Source: CAYNRA01 sp046296415 (GTDB lineage Bacteria; Bacteroidota; Bacteroidia; Cytophagales; Spirosomataceae). From it: DNA of 64,000 nt. Positions 16,833 through 26,639 of this stretch are shown piece after piece. The translations under genes and the position numbers were made by a program. Under the pieces are notes generated by a model that was given only the letters and a program-made list of their open reading frames with translations, was not told the origin of the DNA and did not search any database. Location of the stretch: assembly GCA_046296415.1 (NCBI GenBank), contig JBKBLN010000001.1, forward strand, positions 1,581,978 through 1,645,977, in the 5' to 3' direction. The stretch's first letter is position 1. Each line of letters starts with the position of its first letter.

Positions 16833-18978
16833 ATAGAATCAACCAACCTATTTCTCGTAATCGGCTTCCTGTTTCTGAATTAAGAAATCCAAGTAGATCG
16901 CCCGGAAAGTGATCTTGTAGTTCACTTAATCGAGGGTAATTGGCAAAGGGCAGGTGCAATTCAAGCCATTCCAGGATGTCAACTGGCACCCAGCATGACT
17001 CCTCCTGTAGCGGATGACTAAAGATGATTTCCACCCATTCTCCATCTTCGTTGGTGTCAGATAAATTTCCACCGATCCAAAAACATCGGTCGGTCAACTT
17101 AATCTTGGTAGGTTCTTCGGATAGAAACTCAGAAATTAATTGAGGAGGATGGCTCGGAGTCGGGACGGGAAAATCAAACCAAAACGAAACGGGCTCCTCC
17201 AAGCCTACACCTTGCATGAAATTGAAAAGAGAACGATGAAGTCCGGGGCCAAATTGGTCATGATTTGCCCCGTTAGGATCCTCATGAAAAAGATCGTTTT
17301 CAGCAAATCCATCAAAAACGGGTCCAATGGTCTCGACTTCATAGGTGGCCGGTTCCAGTCCGACCGGGCTATGGGCTGTCATGGCAAACTGATGCCAGAA
17401 GCCTGATTGTAAGACACCTTCCAGAAACATTTGTCGAACCACCTCCCAGGAATCAATGGTTTCTTGCTCGGTTTGGGTCGGAAAACCATACATCAAATAG
17501 GCATGAACCATGATTCCGGCTCGGGTAAAATCATGGGCCACCCGCGCGACTTGGGCCACGGTGACTCCTTTTTTCATTCGGGCCAACAACCGGTCGGAGG
17601 CAACCTCCAGTCCACCCGATAAGGCAATACATCCTGATCTTTTGAGTAAACGAGCTAGGTCATAGGTGAAGTTTTTTTCAAATCGAATGTTGGTCCACCA
17701 GACTACGGTTAGGTTGCGCCGAATGATTTCCAAGGCCACATCACGCAGCAAAGCGGGTGGTGCGGCTTCATCGACAAAATGAAACCCATATTCTCCCGTT
17801 TCTTGAATCATTTCCTCCATCCGGTTTACCAAAATTTCGGCCTGGACGGGTTCATACCGGGAAATGTAATCGAGGGATACATCACAAAATGAGCACTTGC
17901 CCCAGTAACAGCCATGGGCGAGGGTAAGTTTGTTCCATCGACCATCCGACCACAACCGATGCATGGGATTGACCAATTCCATGACCGACAAATATTGGTC
18001 AAGGGGTAAGTCGGCATACGTGGGAGTTCCAGTTTCCGCCAACGGAATATCCTGTACTTTGCTATTGACTTGATAAACTACCCGATCTTGCGAAAGATGA
18101 AACGTTCGTTTTAGATCTTTGGTGGTTGCCTGGCCATCCAAATAAGCCATGAGTTGCTGTATAGGGGCTTCCCCGTCATCCAGGGTTACAAAATCTAGGT
18201 AGTGAAACACGCGGGGATCGGCCAATCGCCGCAGTTCGGTATTGGCATATCCACCACCCAATACAATTTTTATTTTGGGATGGTGCTTTTTTACATACGC
18301 AGCAATTTGAAAAGCTCCCAAGACATTCCCAGGAAAAGGGACCGACAAACCAATTACTTCTGGGGCAAATTGGCGGATTTTTTCTTCCAGGCAGGCCTTT
18401 AGCCAATGGACGAGGAGCGTGGGAGGTTCGTCGAGCGCTTCCAAGATTGGATCAAAAGAGGAAGCAGCCCGTGCAATGCGCTCGGCATAACGAGTGAAAC
18501 CGAAGTGGGGGTCGATCACCTCCCGAACGAGATCACCCAAGTCCTCAAGGTATAACGTGGCCAAGTGACGGGCTTTGTCCTGGATGCCCATGTGGCCAAA
18601 GGCCCAAGCCAAGTCTTGTAAGGATTGGAATCGGGAAGCCTCCGGCAGAAACCCACGCTCCACAATCAGGTGAGCCAAGGTAGGCTTTTTATTTTGTAAA
18701 AATTGAATCACCGGGGTAATCGTCCGAAGGTAATGGTCTTTCAAGGAATAAATCCGAAAGGCATTTTCAGAAATAGTCTGGTCGATTTGATCCAAATGAT
18801 GGAATATTTGTTCCAAACCTTGTTTTGAAAAAAGTCGAAGCGTTACCTCTAGACCCAGATCCGCTTGATGCGCCACATAGCCTTGTTGTCTTAAATACCC
18901 GGTTAGGTAGGCCGTTGCCGGATAGGGGGTATTCAGCTGAGTAAACGGGGGAGTGATGAAGAGAATCGGTGCCGCCAC
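16831..18978 (-). CDS. B12-binding-domain radical SAM protein, function unknown
   Basis: The 715-residue protein has a cobalamin-binding-like Rossmann domain (about residues 200-320, IGLSVPFPGN and KIVLGGGYAN) followed by a radical SAM core. The cluster-binding motif, near residues 356-364, is CYWGKCSFC, a CX4CX2C spacing rather than the usual CX3CX2C. Downstream motifs such as SGGLEVASDRLL fit the SAM-binding barrel. The last 110 residues resemble no domain I recognise. The start is GTG at 18978, 11 bases after a TATCTTTG box. No RiPP precursor or partner enzyme is visible nearby, so the substrate cannot be named. Confidence 0.85.
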   Translation of the reverse strand: MAAPILFITPPFTQLNTPYPATAYLTGYLRQQGYVAHQADLGLEVTLRLFSKQGLEQIFHHLDQIDQTISENAFRIYSLKDHYLRTITPVIQFLQNKKPTLAHLIVERGFLPEASRFQSLQDLAWAFGHMGIQDKARHLATLYLEDLGDLVREVIDPHFGFTRYAERIARAASSFDPILEALDEPPTLLVHWLKACLEEKIRQFAPEVIGLSVPFPGNVLGAFQIAAYVKKHHPKIKIVLGGGYANTELRRLADPRVFHYLDFVTLDDGEAPIQQLMAYLDGQATTKDLKRTFHLSQDRVVYQVNSKVQDIPLAETGTPTYADLPLDQYLSVMELVNPMHRLWSDGRWNKLTLAHGCYWGKCSFCDVSLDYISRYEPVQAEILVNRMEEMIQETGEYGFHFVDEAAPPALLRDVALEIIRRNLTVVWWTNIRFEKNFTYDLARLLKRSGCIALSGGLEVASDRLLARMKKGVTVAQVARVAHDFTRAGIMVHAYLMYGFPTQTEQETIDSWEVVRQMFLEGVLQSGFWHQFAMTAHSPVGLEPATYEVETIGPVFDGFAENDLFHEDPNGANHDQFGPGLHRSLFNFMQGVGLEEPVSFWFDFPVPTPSHPPQLISEFLSEEPTKIKLTDRCFWIGGNLSDTNEDGEWVEIIFSHPLQEESCWVPVDILEWLELHLPFANYPRLSELQDHFPGDLLGFLNSETGSRLREIGWLIL

Positions 18979-18989
18979 AAGTTTTTGTG

Positions 18990-18997
18990 CAAAGATA
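18990..18997 (-). promoter_or_regulatory. -7 promoter element TATCTTTG for the radical SAM gene
   Basis: The box matches the Bacteroidota -7 consensus TAnnTTTG and ends 11 bases before the GTG start at 18978, which implies a very short 5' leader. No clear -33 TTTG is present at the usual distance. Confidence 0.45.
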
Positions 18998-19166
18998 CGG
19001 AATCTTCTATTTCCCGAATGGATTGATCAAAGGAAGAATAGATACAAGGGTATATCGATTTTTTTACCAGCTTGGCATCCACTAAAGGGGGTTTCATGTG
19101 ATTCGCGTGACTTTGCCATGAAAAAATGTAAATTCGACCTTCAATTTCCTAAATCCTAAACCCATT

Positions 19167-21014
19167 ATGAGAAAAATTCTTCTTTGCATTGGACTGTTGG
19201 GAGCACAATTGTCTTTCGGGCAGTCATTTAATGTGTTCCCGGTTCAAACTCAAAAACCCCCTCTGCATGGTAAGCATTGGATGGCCATTACAGGAAAACC
19301 TTTGGCTGCCACCGCGGGGTCGCTTATTTTCGGAAAAGGTGGAAATGCCATTGATGCCTCATGTGCCATGCTCGCGGCAACTAGTACCATGTGGGACGTT
19401 TTGAGCTGGGGTGGAGAAACCCAAGCTTTGATTTACAATCCCAAAACCAAGAAGGTGATCGCCATCAATGCCCTGGGGGTTGCCTCTACGGGAGCCACCG
19501 CCGAATTTTATAAAAGCAAAGGATATCAGTATCCGCCCGAATATGGTCCGTTAGCGGCTGTCACACCAGGTACGCCCGGAGGCTTATTGGTGATGTTGGC
19601 CGAGTATGGGACGATGAGTTTAAAAGATGTACTAGCCCCAGCTATGGAAATGGCCGCCGGATATCCGATCGAGGCCCAAACCGCCAATTCTATTGAGCGA
19701 GGTAAGGATCGAATCAAACAATGGCCATATTCCAAAAAGGTGTTTTTACCCCATCTTGGAGAAAAAAGAGAAGCCCCGGAGGCTGGGGAAATCTTTGTTC
19801 AAAAGGATTTGCTGAATACCCTACAAAAAATGGTCGATGCCGAAACGGAGGCTCTTAAAAAAGGTAAGAGTAGAAAAGAGGCAATCTATGCTGCTTACGA
19901 CCGATTCTACAAAGGGGATATCGCCAAAGAAATTGCCCGAGGTACCCAAGAACAAGGAGGCTTGATCACCGAGCAGGATTTAGCTAACTGGAAGGTGAAA
20001 ATCGAAGAACCCCTTCATACGAACTACAAGGGAATTGATGTCTATAAATTGCAAACCTGGACCCAAGGCCCTTCCTTGCTTCAAGCGTTGAATATGCTGG
20101 AGAATTTTGACTTGAAGACCATGGGGTACAACAGCACTCGGTATATTCATACTTTATATCAAGTCATGAATCGCGCGTTTGCAGACCGAGATTTTTACTA
20201 TGGTGATCCAGCTTTTGCACCTGACGAGCCGGTTAAAGGATTAATGTCGAAGGAATACGCCAAGGCGCGTATTCAAGACATCAACATGGAACGGAATGAT
20301 CCGGCGGTTCGGCCCGGTGATCCGTATCCATACCAAGGCCAAGTCAATCCATTCAAAGAATTATTGGATGGCTACAAACTGGGGGCTTTGGATCATTCCA
20401 AGCTTGACGACCAATTTAGAGAAGATTTTCAGGCGGGAACCACCTCTGTATTGGCCGCAGACAAAGAAGGGTGGGTCGTTTCCATTACCCCAAGTGGCGG
20501 TTGGGTTCCGGCGTGTATTGCAGGAAATACCGGAATTGGTTTGAGTCAGCGGATGCAATCTTTTGTGTTGGATCCCAAGGAAAATCCGTTTAATGTCGTG
20601 GAGCCTGGCAAACGCCCTCGGGTAACCCTTACACCAAGTTTGGCCATGAAGGATGGAAAACCCTACCTTGCCTTTGCCAAGCAAGCCGGCGACGAGCAGG
20701 ACCAACTATTACTTCAATTTTTCCTCAATGTGGTTGAATTTGGCATGACGGTACAGGAAGCCACGGAGGCTCCGAGTTTCAAAACCTATCAAATGTTCTC
20801 CTCTTTCGGAAAACACGAAAGAAAACCAGGGGCCTTAACTTTAAATGATGCCATGCCTGATTGGATCCGGAGAGAACTTCGTGGGATGGGATATCAGCTC
20901 GACTATCAGCCCAGAACCAGCGGCCCCGTCAATGCCATATTCTTCGATTGGAAACACAATACCTTCTGGGGAGGCAGTAGCAATCACGGAGAGGATTATG
21001 GATTGGGATGGTAA
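19167..21014 (+). CDS. Exported gamma-glutamyltransferase family protein
   Basis: This Ntn-hydrolase family cleaves or transfers gamma-glutamyl groups after self-processing at a Thr. The 615-residue protein has a signal peptide (1-18, ending SFGQ) and GGT-like regions: GGNAIDASCAMLAA near the N-terminus, TPGTPGGLLVML, and FQAGTTSVLAADKEG near residue 425, where the second Thr is the likely nucleophile. The later region has SGGWVPACIAGNTG where classical GGTs have the oxyanion-hole pair of serines, so the enzyme is divergent. A different amide substrate, as in cephalosporin acylase relatives, is possible. Confidence 0.85.
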   Translation: MRKILLCIGLLGAQLSFGQSFNVFPVQTQKPPLHGKHWMAITGKPLAATAGSLIFGKGGNAIDASCAMLAATSTMWDVLSWGGETQALIYNPKTKKVIAINALGVASTGATAEFYKSKGYQYPPEYGPLAAVTPGTPGGLLVMLAEYGTMSLKDVLAPAMEMAAGYPIEAQTANSIERGKDRIKQWPYSKKVFLPHLGEKREAPEAGEIFVQKDLLNTLQKMVDAETEALKKGKSRKEAIYAAYDRFYKGDIAKEIARGTQEQGGLITEQDLANWKVKIEEPLHTNYKGIDVYKLQTWTQGPSLLQALNMLENFDLKTMGYNSTRYIHTLYQVMNRAFADRDFYYGDPAFAPDEPVKGLMSKEYAKARIQDINMERNDPAVRPGDPYPYQGQVNPFKELLDGYKLGALDHSKLDDQFREDFQAGTTSVLAADKEGWVVSITPSGGWVPACIAGNTGIGLSQRMQSFVLDPKENPFNVVEPGKRPRVTLTPSLAMKDGKPYLAFAKQAGDEQDQLLLQFFLNVVEFGMTVQEATEAPSFKTYQMFSSFGKHERKPGALTLNDAMPDWIRRELRGMGYQLDYQPRTSGPVNAIFFDWKHNTFWGGSSNHGEDYGLGW

Positions 21015-21109
21015 TCTAACGTGGTGACAGCCATTGAACCCTACTAGGAATTGTTTTTCCATTGAGTTCACCACATTCAAAATTACTCCAAAAAACGAGT
21101 AGAAAAAAA

Positions 21110-21153
21110 GATCGATTGGTACCTAAAATAAGTGACCAATCGGTCTTTTTTTT
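21110..21153 (+). terminator. Terminator downstream of the gamma-glutamyltransferase gene
   Basis: The arms GATCGATTGGT (21110-21120) and ACCAATCGGTC (21135-21145) pair over 11 bases with one G-U pair and are followed by eight T residues. It lies 95 bases after the stop codon. Confidence 0.8.
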
Positions 21154-21403
21154 GCATTCCGCTGACTAATCGTCTTCTGAAATTTAGGATTTCTATGGTC
21201 TAAGGCCTAATTTGCCTGAAACCAAAGGAGAATAGCCACGTTGAAAGATCACTCCTTTTAGCTAGTTTTTTTGTCCTAACCCATCCTAGAATGCCTCTAG
21301 GCTATCCATTTCAATAAATGAATCTAAATCTGTAAAAGAAATTATTTTAATAGTTAGATAAATATTAAAATAAATACGATCTTGAGCTAAAAAATGATTC
21401 ATT
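21154..21403. other. AT-rich intergenic leader with no visible gene
   Basis: Between the terminator and the thioredoxin gene I see no open frame with protein features, no hairpin followed by a T tract and no TAnnTTTG box. The promoter of the gene at 21404 presumably lies in its AT-rich 3' half. Confidence 0.5.
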
Positions 21404-22483
21404 ATGAAATATCAATTAGCCTTTTTCGTCTTTTTTCCAATTATCCTATTCGGGCAGTATTCAAACCGTGTATTAGTTACTATTAACGCCCCGTTTTATG
21501 AGGGTAAGGAATTAATGGTCGAGCCCTGCCTCTCCGAAATTCACGGGACTGCCTACGAAGAGTATTTCATTGAAAAGGCAGAAAATCAAAAATTTAATGT
21601 AAATCTCGTACAGAATGGCCAATTTTCCTTTTGGGTGAATAGCCATTATCCCGTTCCGTTTTATATTTCTTACTTCAATGATTCAACTGGAGAAATACGC
21701 TTTTCAGACATATTTTTTGTTTCCACAACAAATAGTCAGGTTTCCATTGGAAATTTGGAGAAGTCCGGAAAAGTGAGCATTGCACAGCCTAATCCAATAG
21801 ATAAAGAGTGGAGCTCAATTCTGAATCAATGGAAAAAGTGGGATTTTTATGAAAGGAATACGCTACAAATTTCCAAAAGACAAAAATGGCTGACATCGTA
21901 CATTCAAGCAAATCCTTCGTCCTATGTCGCGATGTGGTTGGTCATCATGGACTTTAAAAATCAATTTACCTCTCAAGAGGTAAAAAAGAATGTAACCTTA
22001 TTTTCGAACGAAATCGTTCAACTAAAACCTTTTGAGGAATTGATTTACCTTTCAGATCATCAAATCAAATTGAATGAGGTGGTTCCATTTGAACTCCTTT
22101 CTTTTGGACCTGAATTGAAAGCGAAATTAAAAGAAAACAAATGGGTTTTTGTAGACTTATGGGCGACTTGGTGTAAGCCTTGTCTACAACAATTCCCAGA
22201 GTTAATTCAATTGCACACTACCTATAAAAATAGGGGAATTGATTTCATGAGTTTGACTCTAAATCCTGCGGATGAATCGGAAAAGGTAGAGAAGGTTTTA
22301 CAATCTTTCGGCGCGTCTTGGTCTAACTACTATGCAATGGATCAGGATTCCAAAATCGTGGCGAGTAATCATATTCCTTACGGTGTTTTGATTGGTCCAG
22401 ACGGAAAAGTCCTATTTATGGACATGAAATTAAACGATCTAAAGGTCTTTTTAACTCAAAATATAGATATTAAAACCAAATAG
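21404..22483 (+). CDS. TlpA-like thioredoxin-fold oxidoreductase with an N-terminal Bacteroidota-type domain
   Basis: The 359-residue protein has a signal peptide (1-17, LFGQ) and a C-terminal thioredoxin fold with DLWATWCKPC near residues 250-259, where the CxxC pair is the redox centre. The first 120 or so residues are beta-rich and resemble the DUF4369-like domain often fused to such proteins. Members act in the periplasm in disulfide reduction or cytochrome c maturation; the partner here is unknown. The gene is more AT-rich than its neighbours and stands alone between two terminators. Confidence 0.82.
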   Translation: MKYQLAFFVFFPIILFGQYSNRVLVTINAPFYEGKELMVEPCLSEIHGTAYEEYFIEKAENQKFNVNLVQNGQFSFWVNSHYPVPFYISYFNDSTGEIRFSDIFFVSTTNSQVSIGNLEKSGKVSIAQPNPIDKEWSSILNQWKKWDFYERNTLQISKRQKWLTSYIQANPSSYVAMWLVIMDFKNQFTSQEVKKNVTLFSNEIVQLKPFEELIYLSDHQIKLNEVVPFELLSFGPELKAKLKENKWVFVDLWATWCKPCLQQFPELIQLHTTYKNRGIDFMSLTLNPADESEKVEKVLQSFGASWSNYYAMDQDSKIVASNHIPYGVLIGPDGKVLFMDMKLNDLKVFLTQNIDIKTK

Positions 22484-22488
22484 AGAGA

Positions 22489-22522
22489 ATACCAGTCGGG
22501 TCAGTATTGCCCCGACTGGTAT
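22489..22522. terminator. Shared hairpin between convergent thioredoxin and polA genes
   Basis: The 12-base arms ATACCAGTCGGG and CCCGACTGGTAT are perfectly complementary around the loop TCAGTATTGC. It sits directly between the stop codons of the two convergent genes. There is no long T tract on either side, so its strength as a terminator is uncertain. Confidence 0.6.
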
Positions 22523-25380
22523 CAATGTGCCTCCAACCAATTTTTCCCAACCCCCATGCCGGTTTCCAGTTTCACTGGAAGTGCCAGGGCTGTGGTCATG
22601 AAATGATTCACTTTTTCTTGCATCAAAGCCAATTCATGGCTTGGCACATCGAAGATCAATTCATCATGTACTTGCAATATCATCCGGGAGTCAAGCTTTT
22701 CTTGTTTCATGAAATCATAAATCTGAATCATTGCTAATTTAATTAAGTCGGCAGCACTGCCTTGAATCGGCGCATTAATGGCGTTTCGTTCCGCAAATCC
22801 TCGGTTGGTTTGATTGCGAGAATTTATATCCCGTAAATACCGGCGTCTGCCCAGAATTGTCTCGACAAATTCATATTCTCGGGCTTTTTCGACACAAGAA
22901 TCCATGTATAATTTTACTTTGGGGAATTGGTCAAAGTAGGCATCAATGATGGATTTGGCTTCCGACCGGGCAATTCCCAATCGGCCTGCCAACCCAAAAG
23001 CTGATATCCCATAAATGATGCCGAAATTCACCATTTTAGCCTTCCGACGCATATCGCTGGTGACTTCCTCCAAGTTAACCCCAAATACTTTTGCGGCAGT
23101 TGTGGCGTGAATGTCCTGTCCGGCTTCAAAAGCTTGAATCATGCTCTCATCACCCGAAAATGCCGCCATAATCCGCAATTCAATTTGAGAATAATCGGCC
23201 GATAGGATCATGCGGTCGGGGGCACTGGGTATAAAGGCTTTTCTGATTTCCCGACCCCGCGCCGTCCGAATCGGAATATTCTGCAAATTCGGATTCGTAG
23301 ACGATAAACGCCCTGTGGCGGTTACGGCCTGGTTGTAGGAGGTATGGATCCGTCCTGTTTTAGGCGAAACCAAGGAGGGGAGGGCATCCACATAGGTACT
23401 CTTTAGTTTTTGTAATTCTCGGTAATCCAAAATATACTGAACAATCGGATTGTCGGCCTCATAGGTCAGGAGCACATCTTCTCCTGTGGCATATTGTCCT
23501 GTGGGTGTTTTTTTGGGCTTGGCATCGATCTTCATTACCTCAAACAATACCTCGCCAAGCTGTTTGGGAGAGTTTACATTGAACGAAGTGCCGGCTGTTT
23601 CGAATATTTTCCGCTCCAATCCCGTGATGTCTGTTTCCAATTCCAACGAAAGTTCTTTCAAGGCCCGAACATCCAAACAAACCCCTGTGCGTTCCATGTC
23701 TCGCAGCACATACACCAAAGGAACTTCCACCTCGGCCAACAGCTTTTCTTGTTGGGTTTCTTTTAATTTTTGAGCGAGGATTGGATAAAGCTGCAGCGTG
23801 ATGTCCGCATCTTCTGCTGCATATTCTTTAATTTTCTCCAAAGGAACATCGCGCATATTTCCCTGATTTTTTCCTTTTTTTCCAATCAAGGTTTCGATCG
23901 ATACAGGGGAATAATGAAGATACTGTTCAGCCAAATAATCCATACCATGGCGTTGCTCGGGTTCCACGAGGTAATGGGCCAACATCGTATCGTAGATAGG
24001 GCCTTCCACCTCCAAATCGTAGTTTTTTAAAATAGCCAAGTCGTACTTGCTATTTTGTGCTACTTTAAGGATGGAACTATGGGAAAAGAGTGGGGAAAAT
24101 TCATGTACCAGGCTTTTAGCCGAGGCATAGTCGGGTGATACCGGAACATAGAATGCCTCACCAGTGCGACAAGAAAAGGATAATCCAACCAGTTCGGCCT
24201 CCATGGACTCCACATCTGTTGTTTCGGTGTCAAAACTAATCACAGTCTGCTGGAGTAGGTAGTTGAGGAGGGCTTGCCGCAATTCGGGGGTATCGATCAA
24301 ATCATATCGGTGCGGAACTTGCCCAATGGTTCTTTTTTCGGTCGGTAATGATTCTGTTTCCGACTCAGCATCCGATTCAGCCACCGACGGTGTAGCTTTT
24401 CCCTGCGCCTCAAACAAATCCATCTGCTGGGAGGTCGTATTTTTGACGGCTTGCGGAGTAGGAGCGTTTACAAGGGCAGGATTTGGTGAAGCACTTGAAG
24501 GGGAAGTTGAACCCAACAACTTTTTCCGAAGGGTTCTAAACTCTAACTCATCCAATAGCGGTTCAAGCAAATCCAACTTTGGGGGTCCCATCAATAAATC
24601 GGATTCTGAGAAAGGAATAGGAACCTCAATATCAATGCGGGCTAGTGATTTGGAAAGAAGGGCACTTTCTCGGCCGTCTCGGATTTTTTCACCTAATTTT
24701 CCCGGAATCCGATCGGCATGGTCGAGGATTTTTTCGATTGAGCCATACTCAGCCAAGAGTTTGGCTGCGGTTTTTTCACCTACACCTGGAATTCCGGGTA
24801 TGTTATCCACTTTATCACCCATCAAGCCCAACATGTCCACGACTTGATCAATGGTTTGAATTCCCCATTTTTCCAAAATTTGGGGTACACCCATCACCTC
24901 AACTCCATTGCCCATCATGGCGGGTTTGTAGAGGAATATATTTTCTTGCACCAACTGCCCATAATCCTTGTCGGGTGTGTACATATACACCTCAAAGTTC
25001 TCTTGGGCCGCTTTTTTGGCTAAGGTTCCAATGATATCATCTGCTTCAAATCCATCGAGTTCCAAAAGAGGAATATTAAGGGCTTCCACCATCCTTTTGA
25101 CGTATGGAATTGCGATGGTAATATCTTCCGGTTGCTCTTGGCGATTGGCCTTGTATTCGGTGTATTGGACGTGCCGGAAGGTGGGGGCTTTGGTATCAAA
25201 TGCCACACCTAAATGGGTCGGTTTTTCTTTTTGAATGACCTCCAAAAGAGTATTGGTAAATCCGAAGACAGCACTGGTATTCAAATTCGTAGAGGAAATC
25301 CGTGGATTTTTTATGAATGCAAAATGAGCTCTATAAATGAGTGCAAACGCATCCAACAAGAAAAGTTTTTTTGTTGCCAT
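22522..25380 (-). CDS. polA: DNA polymerase I
   Basis: The 952-residue enzyme fills gaps and removes RNA primers. It has the N-terminal 5'-3' exonuclease (LFLLDAFALIYRAHFA, GFEADDIIGTLA), a 3'-5' exonuclease domain that keeps its acidic residues (ISFDTETTDVES), and the family A polymerase domain (LSADYSQIELRIMAAFSG, RRKAKMVNFGIIYG, LQVHDELIFD). A low-complexity Ser/Pro/Ala/Gln linker at about 290-350 separates the first two domains. The C-terminal GVGKNWLEAH is typical. It appears monocistronic, with a -7 box at 25397-25404. Confidence 0.97.
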   Translation of the reverse strand: MATKKLFLLDAFALIYRAHFAFIKNPRISSTNLNTSAVFGFTNTLLEVIQKEKPTHLGVAFDTKAPTFRHVQYTEYKANRQEQPEDITIAIPYVKRMVEALNIPLLELDGFEADDIIGTLAKKAAQENFEVYMYTPDKDYGQLVQENIFLYKPAMMGNGVEVMGVPQILEKWGIQTIDQVVDMLGLMGDKVDNIPGIPGVGEKTAAKLLAEYGSIEKILDHADRIPGKLGEKIRDGRESALLSKSLARIDIEVPIPFSESDLLMGPPKLDLLEPLLDELEFRTLRKKLLGSTSPSSASPNPALVNAPTPQAVKNTTSQQMDLFEAQGKATPSVAESDAESETESLPTEKRTIGQVPHRYDLIDTPELRQALLNYLLQQTVISFDTETTDVESMEAELVGLSFSCRTGEAFYVPVSPDYASAKSLVHEFSPLFSHSSILKVAQNSKYDLAILKNYDLEVEGPIYDTMLAHYLVEPEQRHGMDYLAEQYLHYSPVSIETLIGKKGKNQGNMRDVPLEKIKEYAAEDADITLQLYPILAQKLKETQQEKLLAEVEVPLVYVLRDMERTGVCLDVRALKELSLELETDITGLERKIFETAGTSFNVNSPKQLGEVLFEVMKIDAKPKKTPTGQYATGEDVLLTYEADNPIVQYILDYRELQKLKSTYVDALPSLVSPKTGRIHTSYNQAVTATGRLSSTNPNLQNIPIRTARGREIRKAFIPSAPDRMILSADYSQIELRIMAAFSGDESMIQAFEAGQDIHATTAAKVFGVNLEEVTSDMRRKAKMVNFGIIYGISAFGLAGRLGIARSEAKSIIDAYFDQFPKVKLYMDSCVEKAREYEFVETILGRRRYLRDINSRNQTNRGFAERNAINAPIQGSAADLIKLAMIQIYDFMKQEKLDSRMILQVHDELIFDVPSHELALMQEKVNHFMTTALALPVKLETGMGVGKNWLEAH

Positions 25381-25396
25381 AGGGTCTTCGTTTCAA

Positions 25397-25404
25397 CAAA
25401 AATA
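25397..25404 (-). promoter_or_regulatory. -7 promoter element TATTTTTG for polA
   Basis: The box matches TAnnTTTG and ends 16 bases before the polA ATG at 25380, giving a leader of about 10 bases. I see no convincing -33 element. Confidence 0.4.
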
Positions 25405-25484
25405 GTGCTTTCTTCCGAATCCCGAGTAATCCTACAAACTATTCTGGTTGGGTTTCGTTATACAAGTATTCAACATATTTCCTC

Positions 25485-26639
25485 ATGCATACCCAATCGA
25501 CTTTTTTTCCAGTGGCTGTGGTGGGTGGAGGTTTGGGCGGTTTGGTTTCGGCCATTTTGCTCAAACGTGCGGGCTTTGGAGTAATTTTATTTGAAAAATA
25601 TCAATATCCGTTTCATCGGGTATGCGGTGAATATATATCAAATGAGGTACAACTCATTCTAGAGGATGTATTGGAAACGTCATTGAAAAATCTGGGTGTT
25701 TCCTCCATTCAAACTTTACAAGTCACAGAGTCGAAAGGAAATATCTTAAAACATCCACTAGATCTAGGAGGGTTTGGAATTAGTCGCTTTGCTTTGGATC
25801 ATTTACTTTATCAAAAAGCGTTGGAAGCTGGGGTGGTAATCAGAACGCAAACAGAGGTAGAGTCCATCGAAAAAATAGGCGAGGAGGCGCACTGGATTTA
25901 CACCAAACAGGGGGAAGTGTTTCAAAGTAAATTGGTAATTGGTGCCTTTGGAAAAAGAAGTAAACTTGACCAAAGTCTTCACCGGAAACATCTCAAAGAG
26001 CGGTCCGGCTATATGGGTGTCAAGTACCACATTCGCCATGATTTTCCAAAAGATGTGATTGCATTGCATAATTTTCCAGGAGGATATTGTGGTATGTCGG
26101 CCATCGAGAAGGATGTTTATTGTTTGTGTTATTTGATTGACCGAGAAGTGGTTCGGTCGGCAGGAGGCATCGATCAAGTTGAAAAAAAATACTTAGCTCA
26201 AAATCCATATTTGGCCGACATTTTTCAGAAGGCAGAGTTCTTGAACGAAAAACCTTGGGTGATCAATGAAATTTCGTTTGCACCTAAAAAAGTGATTGAG
26301 GATGGGATTTTAATGGTGGGCGATTCAGCCGGTTTGATCACTCCATTGTGCGGAAATGGCATGTCGATGGCCATACGTGCCGCTGTTTGGATATCCATTT
26401 GGGGAAAAACATTTTTAGAAGGTTCCATTTCTAGGCAACATCTAGAAGAAGGATATGCCCGATCCTGGCGGCGTGAGTTTAGTGGAAGATTGTGGGTGGG
26501 CCGCCAGATCCAGGGCTTTTTTGGGAAAAAGTGGTTGACTTACCTTGGGCTAAAGGCCTTGCAGCCCTTCCCAAAATGGCGAAGTAAGCTAATCCGCGCC
26601 ACACACGGTGAGCCAATTTCCCTTACGGAATTTGCATAA
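25485..26639 (+). CDS. FAD-dependent oxidoreductase (geranylgeranyl reductase / FixC-like family)
   Basis: The 384-residue flavoprotein has an N-terminal dinucleotide-binding motif, VVGGGLGG, at about residues 12-19. A second FAD motif, MVGDSAGLITPLCGNGM, lies near residues 278-294, and PFHRVCGEYIS near 43-53 is typical of this family. Relatives reduce isoprenoid or act as halogenases or monooxygenases in aromatic pigment synthesis, so the substrate is unresolved. Its 3' end overlaps the convergent queE gene by 17 bases. No pigment-pathway neighbours are present. Confidence 0.82.
   Translation: MHTQSTFFPVAVVGGGLGGLVSAILLKRAGFGVILFEKYQYPFHRVCGEYISNEVQLILEDVLETSLKNLGVSSIQTLQVTESKGNILKHPLDLGGFGISRFALDHLLYQKALEAGVVIRTQTEVESIEKIGEEAHWIYTKQGEVFQSKLVIGAFGKRSKLDQSLHRKHLKERSGYMGVKYHIRHDFPKDVIALHNFPGGYCGMSAIEKDVYCLCYLIDREVVRSAGGIDQVEKKYLAQNPYLADIFQKAEFLNEKPWVINEISFAPKKVIEDGILMVGDSAGLITPLCGNGMSMAIRAAVWISIWGKTFLEGSISRQHLEEGYARSWRREFSGRLWVGRQIQGFFGKKWLTYLGLKALQPFPKWRSKLIRATHGEPISLTEFA

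Noticed and set aside
24263..24847. A 194-codon open frame antisense to polA
   Set aside because: It lies wholly within the conserved polA coding sequence, and its Ser-rich translation is typical of the reverse frame of a real gene.
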